A stretch of DNA of 64,000 bases from Deltaproteobacteria bacterium (GTDB taxonomy: Bacteria; Desulfobacterota; DSM-4660; Desulfatiglandales; HGW-15). The stretch is from positions 124,001-188,000 of the forward strand of contig JAGVAP010000009.1 of NCBI GenBank assembly GCA_020060215.1. Direction: 5' to 3'. The notes beneath the pieces are model-generated. The model saw nothing but the letters and a program-made list of their open reading frames with translations, did not search any database and was not told the DNA's origin. The position numbers and the translations under genes were made by a program. Positions 63,511-64,000 of the stretch are shown here, piece by piece; position 1 is the first letter of the stretch, and every line of letters starts with the position of its first letter.

Positions 63511-64000
63511 TCACCTTGTCGAAGGACCGAAGAACCAGGTCAGCGCGACAAAGCCGCCGAAGGCGTTGACCCCGACGTTCCTGTCGTCAAAACCTGCGTT
63601 GGAGATGTGGTGGAACATCCCCTCGAGATCGAGGGACCATGACTTCCCGAGGATATAGCGGAACCCCAGACTCCCCTGGGGGGTGAACTCGACGGACTGG
63701 CCGAGCAGGTCCTGCGATCCATCCATGTAAAGCTCGTTGTGGAGCGCGCCGGCCCCGATCTGAATGTAGGGGACGACACGCCAGCCCGGATAAACGATGT
63801 TGTAGCGGGCAAGGAGGGCGAACTCCCAGAAGTGCTGATCGAAATCCTCCGTAAACACGGGCTCGAATCCGTCCGTGGCGACGGATCCGCTCAATTGGAA
63901 AAGGACTTCGAGGTTGCCCCGGGGAAAGAACTTTTTCTCGGTCGGGTTCGAGAACAAATAGCCTCCCCTGAAAAAGGTCATGGCGTAGTCCAGGTCCGGT
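63511..64000 (-). CDS. Lipid A 3-O-deacylase (PagL-like), 5' end outside window
   Basis: The minus-strand frame stays open to the window edge. The visible 156 residues show beta-barrel alternation and the PagL active-site segment MFHHISNAGFDDRNVGVNAFGG (His and Ser of the H-x-S site). It ends in a terminal aromatic strand (LTWFFG). PagL removes an acyl chain from lipid A in the outer membrane. The ATG at 63981 is within a continuing frame (reading PDLDYAMTFF), so the real start with its signal peptide is probably beyond the window. Confidence 0.8.
   Translation of the reverse strand, partial: PDLDYAMTFFRGGYLFSNPTEKKFFPRGNLEVLFQLSGSVATDGFEPVFTEDFDQHFWEFALLARYNIVYPGWRVVPYIQIGAGALHNELYMDGSQDLLGQSVEFTPQGSLGFRYILGKSWSLDLEGMFHHISNAGFDDRNVGVNAFGGFVALTWFFGPSTR

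Overview
The window looks like chromosome from a strictly anaerobic, GC-rich member of the former Deltaproteobacteria (Desulfobacterota), probably a syntroph or sulfate-reducer relative. This is inferred from several traits seen together: the alternative siroheme-dependent heme pathway (hemB, ahbC, ahbD and an ahbA/B-type gene), a multiheme cytochrome c, CCG-domain (HdrB/D-like) iron-sulfur proteins, sigma-54 control, a probable selenoprotein, and many short dispersed palindromic repeats between genes. No rRNA, tRNA or CRISPR array was found.

Layout. 1-1375 (-) is a truncated ModF-like double ABC ATPase. 1.8-11.1 kb looks like a ketone-body/short-acid utilisation region: acetoacetyl-CoA synthetase, a sigma-54 enhancer-binding regulator, a receiver protein, 3-hydroxybutyrate dehydrogenase and a TRAP transporter (dctPQM). 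Sigma-54 -24/-12 elements precede aacS and the dehydrogenase. 11.3-17.7 kb is a redox module: an 11-haem cytochrome c fused to a NarI-like cytochrome b domain, a GlcD-type FAD dehydrogenase, two CCG-domain Fe-S proteins, and a GcvH-like lipoyl carrier between them. An alpha/beta hydrolase and a DegQ-type protease follow. 20.1-30.2 kb (-) holds two paralogous kinase-receiver-kinase cassettes plus a receiver-kinase hybrid. Between the cassettes is a tandem rhodanese gene whose in-frame TGA falls at a conserved cysteine position and is followed by a bacterial SECIS-like hairpin. purQ and an unusually long purL follow (30.3-34.2 kb).

34.3-45.5 kb is a compact Mu-like transposable element: divergent repressor and Ner-like genes around an operator, MuA- and MuB-like transposition genes, a GemA-like gene carrying an in-frame palindromic insertion, small unknown genes, a tail-assembly chaperone pair joined by a canonical A_AAA_AAC -1 frameshift site, a very short tape-measure-like protein, and an HK97-type portal gene next to the right end. 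No terminase, capsid, protease, sheath, baseplate or lysis gene was recognised, so it looks like a minimal or satellite transposable phage, or a deletion derivative.

45.7-51.7 kb returns to host genes: a ClpX-like ATPase and the heme cluster. 52-56 kb holds small hypotheticals, a sirtuin, and an overlapping GNAT/M20 peptidase pair. 56-62 kb is a glycolysis/hexose-phosphate cluster (pyk, pgm, gpmA, pgi). The window ends with a GT4 glycosyltransferase and a PagL-like lipid A deacylase (both -).
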